The notes under the pieces were generated by a model that saw nothing but the letters and a program-made list of their open reading frames with translations, did not search any database and was not told the DNA's origin. From Limnoperna fortunei (lineage: Eukaryota; Mollusca; Bivalvia; Mytilida; Modiolidae): a stretch of 64,000 nt of DNA. Below are positions 30,704 to 41,975 of the stretch, piece after piece; position 1 is the stretch's first letter; each line of letters opens with the position of its first letter. The position numbers and the translations under genes are program-made. The DNA lies in contig OX104119.1 of NCBI GenBank assembly GCA_944474755.1, forward strand, positions 82,402,896-82,466,895, in the 5' to 3' direction.

Positions 30704-31690
30704 ATTAGTAAATGACACAAATGTATCTATGTTCAGTGTTGTTGCTTTTGGTTAGTATTATCGGTTTAACAACGTTGCATCCTTTAGAGAGTAGAACGTG
30801 GACGGCAATTTAAGATTGTTTCAAAGCCATGATACCTTAGTATGCCAGTTTCTTGTTTTTTTGGATCGAATGACGTAGGATACTTGGGTAGCTATTACAA
30901 CAGATTAACAATTATAACTAGTGTATTATGTCTTATCTTTTATGTATAATATTGAGTAGCAGCTCATGACTCAAACACATTTTATAAATGTCAGAGCAAT
31001 CTACAGTTTATTGATCTAGGTTTTCCTGGGTTACCCATCTTCCCGAATTGTATTGAACAATGCCGACCAGCCAGTGTAAGAGATAATATTCGTGCAGACA
31101 CTTGCATATTTTCTGCACACCAGATCAATTATATTCAGTCATTTAAACACGTATTAATTTAACTCATTTCAAAAGTGGCGTTAAACACCATCAAACAAAC
31201 AAACATCGAAGTCGAGAGATCTAAATCACAGCTTTGTTTATGCTTTCACATGTAACATACTGTGTTATTGATCTTGAACTTTCTCGAAATAGTATATTAT
31301 CTGAACTAGCAAATCTTACTTCGAGAGTCGTATAATTAGTAAACTTACAATTTGCCGGGAGGTGTGTAGAACATACCCAAGTGGACATAGCATGCGTTGA
31401 TACACCTTAATATAGATGATATCTTGACAATGTTGTATTACCAAGACATTACGAATTTGGAATTTAAAACTACGCAGAAATCCTACACACGTTTAAGGAC
31501 AGATGCTGTAGTCCGAGTAACAGTTAGTTACATTTTATTTATGTAATTTAAATCTACCAAGACATCTTGCACACGGCTAGGGACATCTGTTGTAGTCCGC
31601 TTACTAGATAAATTTTTGTTATTAAATTTAAAAGTACTGACACATCTTGCACTGAGAAAAATTAATTTTGTTGTATTTATTTTAGACAAA
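30704..31690. other. No gene; SINE tail remnant
   Basis: A 'gtggcgttaaacaccatcaa' plus (ACAA)n tail at 31164-31203 is the 3' end of a SINE whose head is not recognisable. The rest is AT-rich without features. Confidence 0.5.
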
Positions 31691-33288
31691 TGACACAATG
31701 TGACTTTGTTTATTATTGTCGGTGCTGTAGAGTCAACTATAAAGTTTGACTCTTGCTGTTTATTCTCTATATGAGTGGATGTTTATACGTGTTGGGTTCG
31801 TGTGTTATTTCCAATAAATCGAATTTTCCTTCACTGGAAACCTGAAAACAATCCATGAGAAACTTTGGAATTTGTTTATTTCTTCAAAGCAAGGCAATAA
31901 GTGAATTATTTACATATAACAAATATTATAATGACAATAAAGGATAATCAATGATTAATTAATTAATTTTCAATACATTTTAAAAATATATGAATAAAAT
32001 TATACAAAATGATTTATTAACTACTTCATTGGTTTGCAAGAAAAGGTTGCATTTCTCTAAGATTGCATTACAACAAACACTTTGCTATTCTTTATAAACA
32101 GCTATTTAAAATACATCAATATTACAAGAAATATATAACTCATTATTGACAATAAAATAAACAAAAGTCACACTGAGCAAGGATAATTTGAATCATATAC
32201 AAAATGTATATAATACGGGGAGACAACCCTAAGTTTTCTATCATAGTATTAAAAGGTATATGTCACAACCAATTGAGGGGAACTAGCAAATTCATTATTT
32301 ACATGTGGACCTTTATTTAAGGGTTTATTTAATAACATAATAATGCTGATTGACAAATTCATGGTTATTTTTAACAATGCACCCTATGCAAATATCATTG
32401 GTCAATTAATACACTTGAGGATTGTGATATCAAAACAATAAAAACTGAGTTAACATGTAAATATAATAACCGAGATACATATTCTGTTCCGTGATTAAAA
32501 ACTAAACAATATTTTCATGATTTAACAATATTTCTGACAATGTGTGACTATTTATTTACATATTTTAAAGCTTAATGTATAAAATCATTTTAACAAAGCT
32601 TACATATAAATTTGTATAAAAACTTTGTAAATTGGTTTCCTTATTTCATTAGGCTTTATGTTACAAATAAAAAATAAGTGTACTTACCCGAAAACAATCC
32701 AAGAGATACTTTGGAATTTGTTTATTTCTTCAGAGCAAGGCAATAAGTGAATTGCTCTCAAGGAACAAACCAATTTAAGTACCGATCTGGATTGTTTTCT
32801 AAATCAACCAATCAAATTTCTTAATGAAATTAATTTGGTTGACCACATAATTTTTGTGAAATAAGGGCGGTCCTACAGGTGAGGTAGCGTGGCATGTCCA
32901 AAAGTGCTAATTGAGATTACTTAATAATCACAAAAATAACAATAGAGATTTAATTTAATTCATGTACATATGTTTGCACATGCCATGGTTAATGGAGTTA
33001 TGTCACTGGTGTTAATCTTTTAACAAAAGTTTTTTTAAAAAATAATGCCGAAATGTCTACATAATCCTTCGCAAAAAATCCACAATTATCTTTTTTCTTT
33101 GTAGATAAGATAAATGTTAAATTCTTAACAAAAATGCTTCAAAATGTTAACCTAATAAGCGTTGTGTGAGAAAACTATTTTCGGTTTCTTAACGTTAATA
33201 AAATAAATGTAAATATTTAAACTTGGTTTCTTTATATTTTTGTCTAATTTGCTAAACATCAAATGTAAATGAAAAATACACCATGACA
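31691..33288 (-). repeat. 3' LTR of the env-only element
   Basis: In element sense runs from TGTCATGGTGTA to ACATTGTGTCA. It holds an internal direct repeat: 'tttggaatttgtttatttct' with flanks at about 31848-31912 and again at about 32690-32754. Confidence 0.9.
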
Positions 33289-33306
33289 ACTCCCCCCTGG
33301 CCCAAC
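33289..33306 (-). promoter_or_regulatory. Polypurine tract of the env-only element
   Basis: Element sense 'ccaggggggagt' directly abuts the 3' LTR start, as expected for the plus-strand primer. Confidence 0.75.
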
Positions 33307-33516
33307 TGCTTTGGACCCCAAAGCTTCAACATGTTAACTTTTTTTTACATGTATCTGAAAAATACTAATATATACAGATTAATAGAAGGTGCTTAAATGC
33401 AAATCAGATAATAAAATACACAACTATTATAATTACAATATATATAATATATTAAATGCTGATAGTAGTTTTGCAGTCAAGGTCATTACGTTCTTTCTTT
33501 TTTTTTACAACATTTA

Positions 33517-33849
33517 TCAGCCAAGTTTTGGATACAATAATGTCGATTCATTTATTCCATTACAGTGAACACGAGCGTCTGATTGTGGTATAGCGGGTGG
33601 GTTGAGTGTAGAGGCAAAACCTTGATGCGTGATCAAAACATATACATTGAATGGTTGGTTTATAATCTTTTTTATTTTACAATGTGTAAAAATATCAATA
33701 TCAATTTTTGTGGGTATTCTGACAGTTTGACCTGTCAGCTTATTTGTAACACAAAATGAGGACCAAATAACAAACATTTTACATTGGGGTAGTGCAGAAA
33801 TAGAGACATCTTGCACACTGGTATTGAAAAATGGTAATAGGATGGACAT
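33517..33849 (-). CDS. Overlapping ORF at the env 3' end, function unknown
   Basis: From an ATG at about 33847-33849 this frame gives about 110 residues, overlapping the last 38 env codons in another frame and extending 218 bases beyond the env stop. It contains Cys pairs, FNVYVLITHQGF and an N-glycosylation-like NES. I do not recognise it. It could be a small accessory protein, a displaced env cytoplasmic tail, or chance. Confidence 0.3.
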   Translation of the reverse strand: MSILLPFFNTSVQDVSISALPQCKMFVIWSSFCVTNKLTGQTVRIPTKIDIDIFTHCKIKKIINQPFNVYVLITHQGFASTLNPPAIPQSDARVHCNGINESTLLYPKLG

Positions 33850-35948
33850 AATGACAAACCTAATATTGGAACTGTGACACAACTTCCACCTGATGTTATT
33901 TCTAACATGATTTTGGTACTCTTTTCCTTCTTAGATTTGTATAAAAAGTATACAAGAAAAACTAAAAATAGTAATGTAATGGTACTTAGAATTACAGATA
34001 CATGGACCCATGAAAATTCTTCTGTAATTAATTTTTCAACTACAGATGGATTACTAGTAGTGGTGACACCAGATGGTTTTTCATAAATAAATGATGGTAC
34101 ACTCTGTGTTTTACTGTGCGATATTTGTTGTAAAACAAGTAGGGCTGTTGCCATCTTTCTTACTTTACAAAACATAAAGACAAAACCGAAAATTGAAAGA
34201 CTGGCAATACCCATGGTTGTAAAAATCAGAATTGCATTTAAATCAGGCCATGTTGGTTGCAACAAAATGTCACCTGTAAACAAGGGTTCTGCAAGAGTTT
34301 TAAATATTGTTTCATCTTTCTTAGCTGCAGTTGCCATTTTTCGTAAACTCAAATGCGATTCCTGATCTGCAGCAAGAATTTTACTCATATTATGAGTGAA
34401 AAAATTAAAACTAGGAATCTTCATTTCAATTTCTGTTGAAAATAAAGTGTCAGCCAAAATTGAGTCAAGTTTTGACTCGTCGAGGAACTCTTGCAAAAGT
34501 GCCAAGTTTACCGGATGTAAAATAGAAATTTCTTGTGTTATGTTGTAACAGTGGACTAACCTTGGTGATAAAAATAATGATTGTGTGGACAAAGAACATC
34601 TGCAAGGGAGATAAATCATACAAAAATTGCAACCTGGGAGCAATTTCTGTTGATCTGGACAATTCAGCGAAATCGTGTCTGTGTTATACACTAACACAGA
34701 AGTGGGAGTAACTTCTATTAAGTCATGTGTCAGATGATTAGTCAGAAAACGAAAGTTGCAATACTTAGTAACTTCTGAGACTTTGTTATTAAAAAGAGCT
34801 AGTAAACAGTTTGGGATAGTAGTTGGTGTGAGGGCAATGTTAAAATCACGTGACAGAACTGAACCTGCCATGCAGTTTTGTAAGTCACTGTTAGTTAAAG
34901 GAACATAGAAGTCATGCTGATAGGTAATGGCTATGTAAGGTGGAAGATCTAGAAGTTTAGTAGCATGTTTAAGTGAATTGTTAGTAGGTACTGGTAGCGA
35001 GATTATTTTATACAATGTTAGAGGTTGTGCCTGTGTGGAGACAGGAAATCTAATTGTTATATAGAGGGATGAGTGGTTACGAGTGTAAATAAAATCAGAA
35101 GTAGTGTAGTAGTGGGAAGCATGAAAATGAGTTAAGTAGAATCCAGGATAGGATTTCGTTAGGATAGATTGAATTTGGTGCAGGGCATGGGTTAAAGTGT
35201 GTGCTGGCAACAAGAAAGGCGATATTCTTCCTTCAACCAGAGTTTGCACCGCTGCTTGTAGCTGGTTTAAATTGTTTCGCAGTATGTTGCCCTGGTTAGT
35301 AACTGAAATTAGAGCCTGAGAAATGTTAAGTAAAGATTGCTGAAAAGATAGCATGCTATTAGATAAAATATCTGACAAAGACTGTATTTGCTTAGTATTT
35401 TTTCTAATTCCTTGCATTACATTTGATGTTCTGTTGTCCATTAGAGTCATGAAAGACGACAAATGATCACCATGTTGATACAGTGTTTTACTTATCAATT
35501 GTGTTTTCTTAGTCAAAGCATTTATTTGTTCTGCCAATAGGTTAACGTCATCCATAGTGGCAGTACCAAAAAGTCCTTTGGATAAAGAACCTATAAATGG
35601 AAGAAGTGCACGAGCATTTCTTTTGTCAGTAAACACGTTTGTTTGTGGTACCAGAGTTTGAATAAAATGAATGGTATTTTTAAGTTCAGCCTCAGTAGAG
35701 TCGTGAATCTGATGACTAAAGTGAACAATATTGTTGAAATCATTACAAATAGTAGTGTTTTGAAAACAAAATGACACCTTATTTAATTCAATGTTTCTTG
35801 GTAGCTCAATCTGAAAAGTGTGTACCCATGATTCTTGGGCGATATTCAACTTTGCTTGTTCTTTAAATATAACTCCATAATTAATTCTTTGGATAACCTT
35901 TCCATCCGTGGGGGAGAACACAACTGTGATGAGGCAAAAAATGACCAT
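33735..35948 (-). CDS. env: Env-like class I fusion glycoprotein (baculovirus F type)
   Basis: 737 residues from the ATG at 35946-35948; the frame is open further to 35984, but that end is TTG. Residues 1-18 form a signal peptide. A furin-like site (RNAR, around residue 113) is followed by a hydrophobic fusion peptide, LLPFIGSLSKGLFGTAT, the signature of baculovirus F and errantivirus env proteins. A long coiled-coil-prone region follows, then a Cys-rich part (GCNFCMIYLPCRCS), a membrane segment at about 571-593, and a second hydrophobic segment at about 649-670. Several N-glycosylation sites. No stops or shifts, unlike almost everything else here. It would insert in membranes and mediate fusion. 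An upstream splice acceptor fits a spliced subgenomic env RNA. Confidence 0.8.
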   Translation of the reverse strand: MVIFCLITVVFSPTDGKVIQRINYGVIFKEQAKLNIAQESWVHTFQIELPRNIELNKVSFCFQNTTICNDFNNIVHFSHQIHDSTEAELKNTIHFIQTLVPQTNVFTDKRNARALLPFIGSLSKGLFGTATMDDVNLLAEQINALTKKTQLISKTLYQHGDHLSSFMTLMDNRTSNVMQGIRKNTKQIQSLSDILSNSMLSFQQSLLNISQALISVTNQGNILRNNLNQLQAAVQTLVEGRISPFLLPAHTLTHALHQIQSILTKSYPGFYLTHFHASHYYTTSDFIYTRNHSSLYITIRFPVSTQAQPLTLYKIISLPVPTNNSLKHATKLLDLPPYIAITYQHDFYVPLTNSDLQNCMAGSVLSRDFNIALTPTTIPNCLLALFNNKVSEVTKYCNFRFLTNHLTHDLIEVTPTSVLVYNTDTISLNCPDQQKLLPGCNFCMIYLPCRCSLSTQSLFLSPRLVHCYNITQEISILHPVNLALLQEFLDESKLDSILADTLFSTEIEMKIPSFNFFTHNMSKILAADQESHLSLRKMATAAKKDETIFKTLAEPLFTGDILLQPTWPDLNAILIFTTMGIASLSIFGFVFMFCKVRKMATALLVLQQISHSKTQSVPSFIYEKPSGVTTTSNPSVVEKLITEEFSWVHVSVILSTITLLFLVFLVYFLYKSKKEKSTKIMLEITSGGSCVTVPILGLSLCPSYYHFSIPVCKMSLFLHYPNVKCLLFGPHFVLQIS

Positions 35949-35988
35949 GATGTAGTGGACAAGATTAATCTGATGAGCAGTCAAAGTT

Positions 35989-36012
35989 CCTACAAAAACA
36001 AAAAAAATACTT
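35989..36012 (-). promoter_or_regulatory. Candidate env splice acceptor
   Basis: Element sense: T-rich tract 'tattttttttgtttttgtag' followed by G, with the AG at 35990-35991, 41 bases before the env ATG. Retroviral env is usually made from a spliced RNA. Confidence 0.6.
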
Positions 36013-36464
36013 TAAGAATGTTTTGATATGGAAACAATAATTTATGTGTTAATTGTCGATGAAAGTATGTTTGTACACAACATACAATCTAGCACTAGGT
36101 ATCGTAGAACCAGCTACGAATAGTTGTGACTATAACACACAAATTTTTGTTTACTTGATTGTAAAAGTGTAAAAGCCAAACAGAAAAAAATATTTTAAGG
36201 TGCACCTAACTGCTCAAAAGACAATTTATATTGAAACCGGTACCACTAATCATCAAGAAAGCAGGAAATGCATTCGTCAGAGCCTACCAGATGTGGAACA
36301 AAACAATATGGGGGAAAAGTGGGGTTGGGGGAGGTTGATTGATAATTCTGTGGGGAATTATGGGTTGGAACTCCTGTACTGAGGTTTCAAATAAGAGATA
36401 TGTTTTCTTTTAAACAAAGTCCTCTTACGTTTTCCTCTTTTGGTAAAGTTCCGGTTCACTTCTT

Positions 36465-36882
36465 CTAGCATGTCTGGTCGAAACAATCATCGGGTTCCCA
36501 TGTGCGAGTACCATCAGCCCATTCGATACGTATTTGGCGTCTACCATTTTTAAAACGTCCCTTGAGAAGATCTTTAACTGTATATTTAGTTGTGGGATTT
36601 ATGGGTGGTTGTTTTGGTACCTGTTGTAGATCTTGGGGGTTTTGTGGTTGTGGGTCATGTCTTTTATTACCAATTTGGGTAGATGCATCATTTTCAACAG
36701 TGTCACTTGCTGAATCATCATCCTGACTTTCATCCCTTTCTGCATGCTCCACTGGCATGACTGGGTTTGGGTCCAGTTCATCATATTTTCTTCGTGTTTG
36801 ACCCGGAGGATAGTATCTTCTAAGATTTGAAGCATTAATCAGAGGATTGAAGTGGGTGCATTGGAGTGGGTGTTCTCAACTG
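36465..36882 (-). pseudogene. pol: Pol C-terminus with chromodomain-like end
   Basis: Element-sense frame opens after a stop at about 36885. It reads FNPLINASNLRRYYPPGQTR (typical of the end of gypsy integrase), an acidic linker (DESQDDDSASD), then YTVKDLLKGRFKNGRRQIRI and WADGTRTWEPDDCF, a chromodomain-like fold end (W...W-E-P). It ends at 36465. All upstream pol is deleted: only about 140 bases separate it from the primer-binding site. Chromodomains steer integration to chromatin. Confidence 0.7.
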
Positions 36883-37008
36883 ATGTTGTTGCTGGTGCAG
36901 CGTTATCTGGGTGCATTCTAGTATTTACGGTGGTGCTGTTATGTGGGTCGGATTCAACAGTCCCTTTTGATCTAGTCCACATGCACTGTTCTTTTCCTGG
37001 GATCTTTT

Positions 37009-37021
37009 GATTTCTCCACCA
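37009..37021 (-). promoter_or_regulatory. Primer-binding site of the env-only element
   Basis: Element sense TGGTGGAGAAATC, two bases after the 5' LTR. The leading TGG pairs with a tRNA CCA end; tRNA not identified. Confidence 0.6.
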
Positions 37022-37023
37022 GT

Positions 37024-38615
37024 TGACACAATGTGACTTTGTTTATTATTGTCGGTGCTGTAGAGTCAACTATAAAGGTTGACTCTTGCTGTTTATTCTC
37101 TATATGAGTGGATGTTTATACGTGTTGGGTTCGTGTTATTTCCAATAAATCGAATTTTCTTCACTGGAAACCTGAAAACAATCCATGAGAAACTTTGGAA
37201 TTTGTTTATTTCTTCAAAGCAAGGCAATAAGTGAATTATTTACATATAACAAATATTATAATGACAATAAAGGATAATCAATGATTAATTAATTAATTTT
37301 CAATACATTTAAATATATGAATAAAATTATACAAAATGATTTATTAACTACTTCATTGGTTTGCAAGAAAAGGTTGCATTTCTCTAAGATTGCATTACAA
37401 CAAACACTTTGCTATTCTTTATAAACAGCTATTTAAAATACATCAATATTACAAGAAATATATAACTCATTATTGACAATAAAATAAACAAAAGTCACAC
37501 TGAGCAAGGATAATTTGAATCATATACAAAATGTATATAATACGGAGAGACAACCCTAAGTTTTCTATCATAGTATTAAAAGGTATATGTCACAACCAAT
37601 TGAGGGGAACTAGCAAATTCATTATTTACATGTGGACCTTTATTTAAGGGTTTATTTAATAACATAATAATGCTGATTGACAAATTCATGGTTATTTTTA
37701 ACAATGCACACTATGCAAATATCATTGGTCAATTAATACACTTGAGGATTGTGATATCAAAACAATAAAAACTGAGTTAACATGTAAATATAATAACCGA
37801 GATACATATTCTGTTCCGTGATTAAAAACTAAACAATATTTTCATGATTTAACAATATTTCTGACAATGTGTGACTATTTATTTACATATTTTAAAGCTT
37901 AATGTATAAAATCATTTTAACAAAGCTTACATATAAATTTGTATAAAAACTTTGTAAATTGGTTTCCTTATTTCATTAGGCTTTATGTTACAAATAAAAA
38001 ATAAGTGTACTTACCCGAAAACAATCCAAGAGATACTTTGGAATTTGTTTATATCTTCAGAGCAAGGCAATAAGTGAATTGCTCTCAAGGAACAAACCAA
38101 TTTAAGTACCGATCTGGATTGTTTTCTAAATCAACCAATCAAATTTCTTAATTAAATTAATTTGGTTGACCACATAATTTTTGTGAAATAAGGGCGGTCC
38201 TACAGGTGAGGTAGCGTGGCATGTCCAAAAGTGCTAATTGAGATTACTTAATAATCACAAAAATAACAATAGAGATATAATTTAATCCATGTACATATGT
38301 TTGCACATGCCATGGTTAATGGAGTTATGTCACTGGTGTTAATCTTTTAACAAAAGTTTTTTTTAAAAATAATGCCGAAATCTCTACATAATCCTTCGAA
38401 AAAAATCCACAATTATCTTTTTTCTTTGTAGATAAGATAAATGTTAAATTCTTAACAAAAATGCTTCAAAATGTTAACCTAATAAGCGTTGTGAGAGAAA
38501 ACTATTTTCGGTTTCTTAACGTTAATAAAATAAATGTAAATATTTAAACTTGGTTTCTTTATATTTTTGTCTTATTTGCTAAACATCATATGTAAATGAA
38601 AAATACACCATGACA
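37024..38615 (-). repeat. 5' LTR of the env-only element
   Basis: 1592 bp. Same internal direct repeat as the other LTR (about 37172-37236 and 38022-38080). Confidence 0.9.
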
Positions 38616-39055
38616 CAAACATATTTTTCGAATATAGACACTACCGAAGGTATGGGTATGATATTGCTGAACACTTGATGAAAGTAGCGTTAAACATCAT
38701 TCAAACAAACAAACAAAATATAGAAAGATAAATTGAGTCCGTTACTTATTCCATTGATTTCTAGAATACTTTAAGTAGATAGTCCACTCGTTGAATTTTC
38801 TTTTTCTCACCTTTTTCTTCTTCCCATGCAATCAGGTTTTAATAATTCTGTCTGTCCGTAAGAGGACGCCACTGTGGCTTTGCTTTATGGTTACGCAGTC
38901 ATTTGTACAGTCTGTCGCGTTCTTGGTCAGTTTTCGACATCCATAACGTTTTGGAAATAGTAAAATGTATGTAGTGCTCAGTATTGTCCATTGTTTACCA
39001 GTGCTCTTTGTACATCTTTAAATTGTGTTTCTATTATGTCCTCCTGGGACTTACT
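38616..39055. other. SINE tail remnant and unassigned sequence
   Basis: 'tgatattgctgaa...gtagcgttaaacatcattc' with an (AAAC)n run at about 38668-38718 is a SINE 3' end. No gene recognised. Confidence 0.5.
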
Positions 39056-39954
39056 GGGATGGTTCCCAGTGCTCGACCCACAGAGCCCCGTGCGGGATCC
39101 GGGTGGCTAAAAGAATAGACCGCAGTCGCGCTAGCTTGTTGTAAAAGGCGACTAAATAGCGCCCAGTACCCTGACCGGCGTGTCAGGTCGGTTTGCCTAA
39201 AGACCGAATGGGATGTGTGCCCCAGGTGGTTGAATGGGGTACCCCTGGCGCAAGCTGGGGTTGTCAGGCAATAATACGGAAAACCTGACCGCAAACCATA
39301 TTAGTGCACCGTGTTGGGAAAAATGCCACGTTCCTCGCACGTTAAAGAACGCTGCTGTAGTATTCGCTATGAGTAGGGATTTCGATCCCGCTACAGGAGG
39401 CTGAATTGCCCGACCCTATCCATCCTCCCAATATGCCAGTGGCAATCTAAATTCCTTTACCCCTATTTTTCCTTGTGTCCCATCCCATTTTCATTCATCA
39501 TCATTTCATGTTCATCGCCTGAATATAGCTGAAATAATGCTGCTCGGGCGTTAAACACCATTAATCAATCAATCACACAGAGCAGTCCAGCGCGTCCCCG
39601 GGTGGCGGATAGGGGAGACTCGCGTTTTGGGGTGGGGGTTGTCAGGATATAATACGGTAAGCTTAGCGACGGACCATAGTGGGTAACGTGTTTGGAGAGT
39701 GCCTTTCTTCCTTGCACGATAAAAATCCCTTTTGTAAATTTCGAAAAAGAGTACGTTCAATGTAGCCGCTACAAATGGCTAAATTTTCCGACACTACCCA
39801 GTAGTCCGGGTTTCCCAGTGGCAGTCAAAATTGTGTTCCCTGTGTCCCATCCCACCACCTTTACAATTAATGTATTGTTTGTTAACTTGTCCCCGTCGTG
39901 AATATAGCTGAAATACTGCTCGATGGACGTAAAGGAAACATCCAATCAATCAAT
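39056..39954 (+). mobile_element. SINE-like family B, copy 6, interrupted by an A copy
   Basis: The head lies at 39056-39085 and the rest at 39576-39954. The A element between them is flanked by CACAGAG on both sides, so B was there first. Confidence 0.9.
39086..39575 (+). mobile_element. SINE-like family A, copy 5, inserted in a B element
   Basis: Complete plus-oriented copy. Target duplication CACAGAG at 39079-39085 and 39576-39582. Confidence 0.9.
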
Positions 39955-40158
39955 ATATTATTTCTCCTTTTATGCGAATTTAATCCAAAGAGTGTTGTGA
40001 TTTTCAGTAAATCGATTGTTTCAGGACTTTATTTAACGATTCGCTATTGTTGTTTGTTCATACCTAGTCGAATTGTCACTATACTGGTCCTTTATGGTTT
40101 TCCCTTAGATTTTTCTTAAATTTGTAATTGTAATATTTCCGAATTTTGTCTGGGACCA

Positions 40159-40549
40159 TACTGGTGCTCGACCCACAGAGCAGCCCAGCGCGTCCCCGGG
40201 TGGCGGATAGACCTTTTCGTTGGGGGGTTGTCAGGTCATAATACGGAAAGCCAGACCGCGGACCGTAGAGGGTAACGTGTTTGGAGAGTGCCACGCTCCA
40301 TGCACGATAAAGACCCCTTTTGTAGATTTCGAAAAAGAGTAGGCTCATTGTAGCCGCTACAAAAGGCTAAATTTTCCGTCAAATCCAAAACTCCATACTT
40401 TTCCAGTGGCAGTCAAAATTGTATTCCCCGTGACCCATCGCACCCCTCCCCCCCCCCCCATTTTTCGTTGATTTGTTTGTTAACGTTTTTCCATGCTGAA
40501 TATAACTTAAATACTGCTCGCTGGACGTAAAGCAGACATCCAATCAACC
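40159..40549 (+). mobile_element. SINE-like family B, copy 7
   Basis: Near-complete plus copy, head 'ggtgctcgacccacagagca' to tail 'catccaatcaacc'. Contains a 13-C run at about 40448-40460. Confidence 0.9.
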
Positions 40550-40734
40550 ACATTATGATGAGATCTGTTGTGTTTTAGCTTCAAGAGCATTGGACTTCTC
40601 TTCAAAACATATCATGTCGTTTGCGTTAATACTACCGTCCGGTCCAAAAATGTCTACGTGATAACGTCTCTATTTTTCTTGTCTATGCCATCGCCTTTTA
40701 ATTTTTATTTTTGTTTTTATATGCCTAGTACAGA

Positions 40735-41975
40735 GGACACGTGATGCATATATGGATTCACTAAATCGCCTTCTTCGTCCAAACCAATAACTTTTCAGTA
40801 TTTTTCCTCCAAAGTTGAATGCAAAGATGGTTAAAAAATGCTAAAACTTTTGAAATCACTATTTCGTGAAGCCAGGTCCCAAAAATATAGGTGGCTCTTT
40901 CGTATCCTCCATTATGACTGCAAATTGTTTGTGGTATATTGCGGTAACATGCATATCGCATAAGTTAAACGTTTTGTCAACGCCTAACACGGACTTTTCT
41001 GTTATTACTGAAGATGGTTTACGGATGTAGTTTTCTCTTTGCGTTATCATGTGAAGATAGTCCAGGAAAAAACCACTATACTTCACAACATCTACATTTT
41101 CCTTTACCCAATGCTAACCAGGAAATCCTTTTTTGTACTTAATCAGCGGAAAATTTTAATAACAGATGCAAGGTCTGGTTGGGGATCAAATGGGATGTAT
41201 TTTCTCTTTCCCTCTTAGTTCTTCAAGTAAGTTCGTGTTCTTCAAATTGGTATCTGTTTTAAGGTATAACGTTTTGGGTGTTCCTCCACTGGCAGAATTC
41301 TAAATTCCACAATTACAGTACTCGCTGCGAAGACTGGTTCTTTTGGGAAAGTTTTCGTCATTTTGTATTGCAAAGTATACATCCATTGTTTGTAATGGTG
41401 GTGTGTGCTTAATGCAACTGTTGAAAGTTGATGAACAAATTGCTTGACGTCTAGAAATGAAGAGTTTTCTAAACGTCCATTGGCAAAGGCATGTGCTTTG
41501 TCATCGACAACAACGAATTGCAGGTCATCATTGTCTTCATTGTTTGGTAAAGTTTCGGTATTCGGTGTCATCCTTTGTTTCCGGTTCCATATTAGTTTGA
41601 ACATATTAAAACGTTTGTGTCTTTATCGTATTTGTCCCCAATAGGTATAATAGTCGGGTCAACATCTATGATCTCTGCAGGTGGCTGACAACGAAGAGGT
41701 ATTAGTGGAACAAAATGGTTTGGTCTCAACACATAACATGGTATTAAAAGGCATTGAGTCTTCATCATTGTAACATTCACTCCTCGATCAAGAACCTTTC
41801 TGGAATAAGGCTCCGGAAGAAACTCGTTACTTATATGTGGAGGGTAGTAAGATCTTATTGGCATTTTAAAAAAAACTGCACTTATGGCGCATATGTGCAA
41901 AAGATCCCAATGGAAATCGCTCTATACAAACAAATCCCGTCACCATTTGTAAAAGCGGTATACACATCTGGATGA
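40735..41975 (-). pseudogene. MULE-like transposase remnant
   Basis: The minus strand shows several open stretches: 41592-41900 (basic N-terminal part, PIRSYYPPHI), 41242-41604 (LQFVVVDDKAHAF, EFRILPVEEHPKRYT), then 40859-41086 with EKSVLGVDKTFNLCDMHVTA and PPIFLGPGF, and 40761-40961. The phrase 'VLGVDKTFNL...FLGP' recurs in a group of MULE-like (DDE) transposases of cnidarians and molluscs; the Asp in GVDKTF would be the first catalytic residue. Frames do not join cleanly, so it is broken. Superfamily from motif memory only. Confidence 0.45.

Larger units (their letters stand above)
31691..38615 (-). mobile_element. Env-only LTR retroelement
   Basis: 6925 bp, minus orientation. LTRs of 1598 bp (31691-33288) and 1592 bp (37024-38615) differ at roughly 15-20 positions, about 1 percent. 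Termini are TG...CA. The target duplication is CAAA (31687-31690, 38616-38619). The internal region of only 3.7 kb holds a primer-binding site, the last part of pol, and a complete env-like ORF; gag, protease, RT and most of integrase are gone. Elements of this plan with a baculovirus F-like env are known as errantivirus-like gypsy relatives; this one would need proteins in trans to move. Confidence 0.85.

Noticed and set aside
36502..36726. Cys-rich plus-strand ORF
   Set aside because: Antisense of the pol C-terminus of the env-only element.
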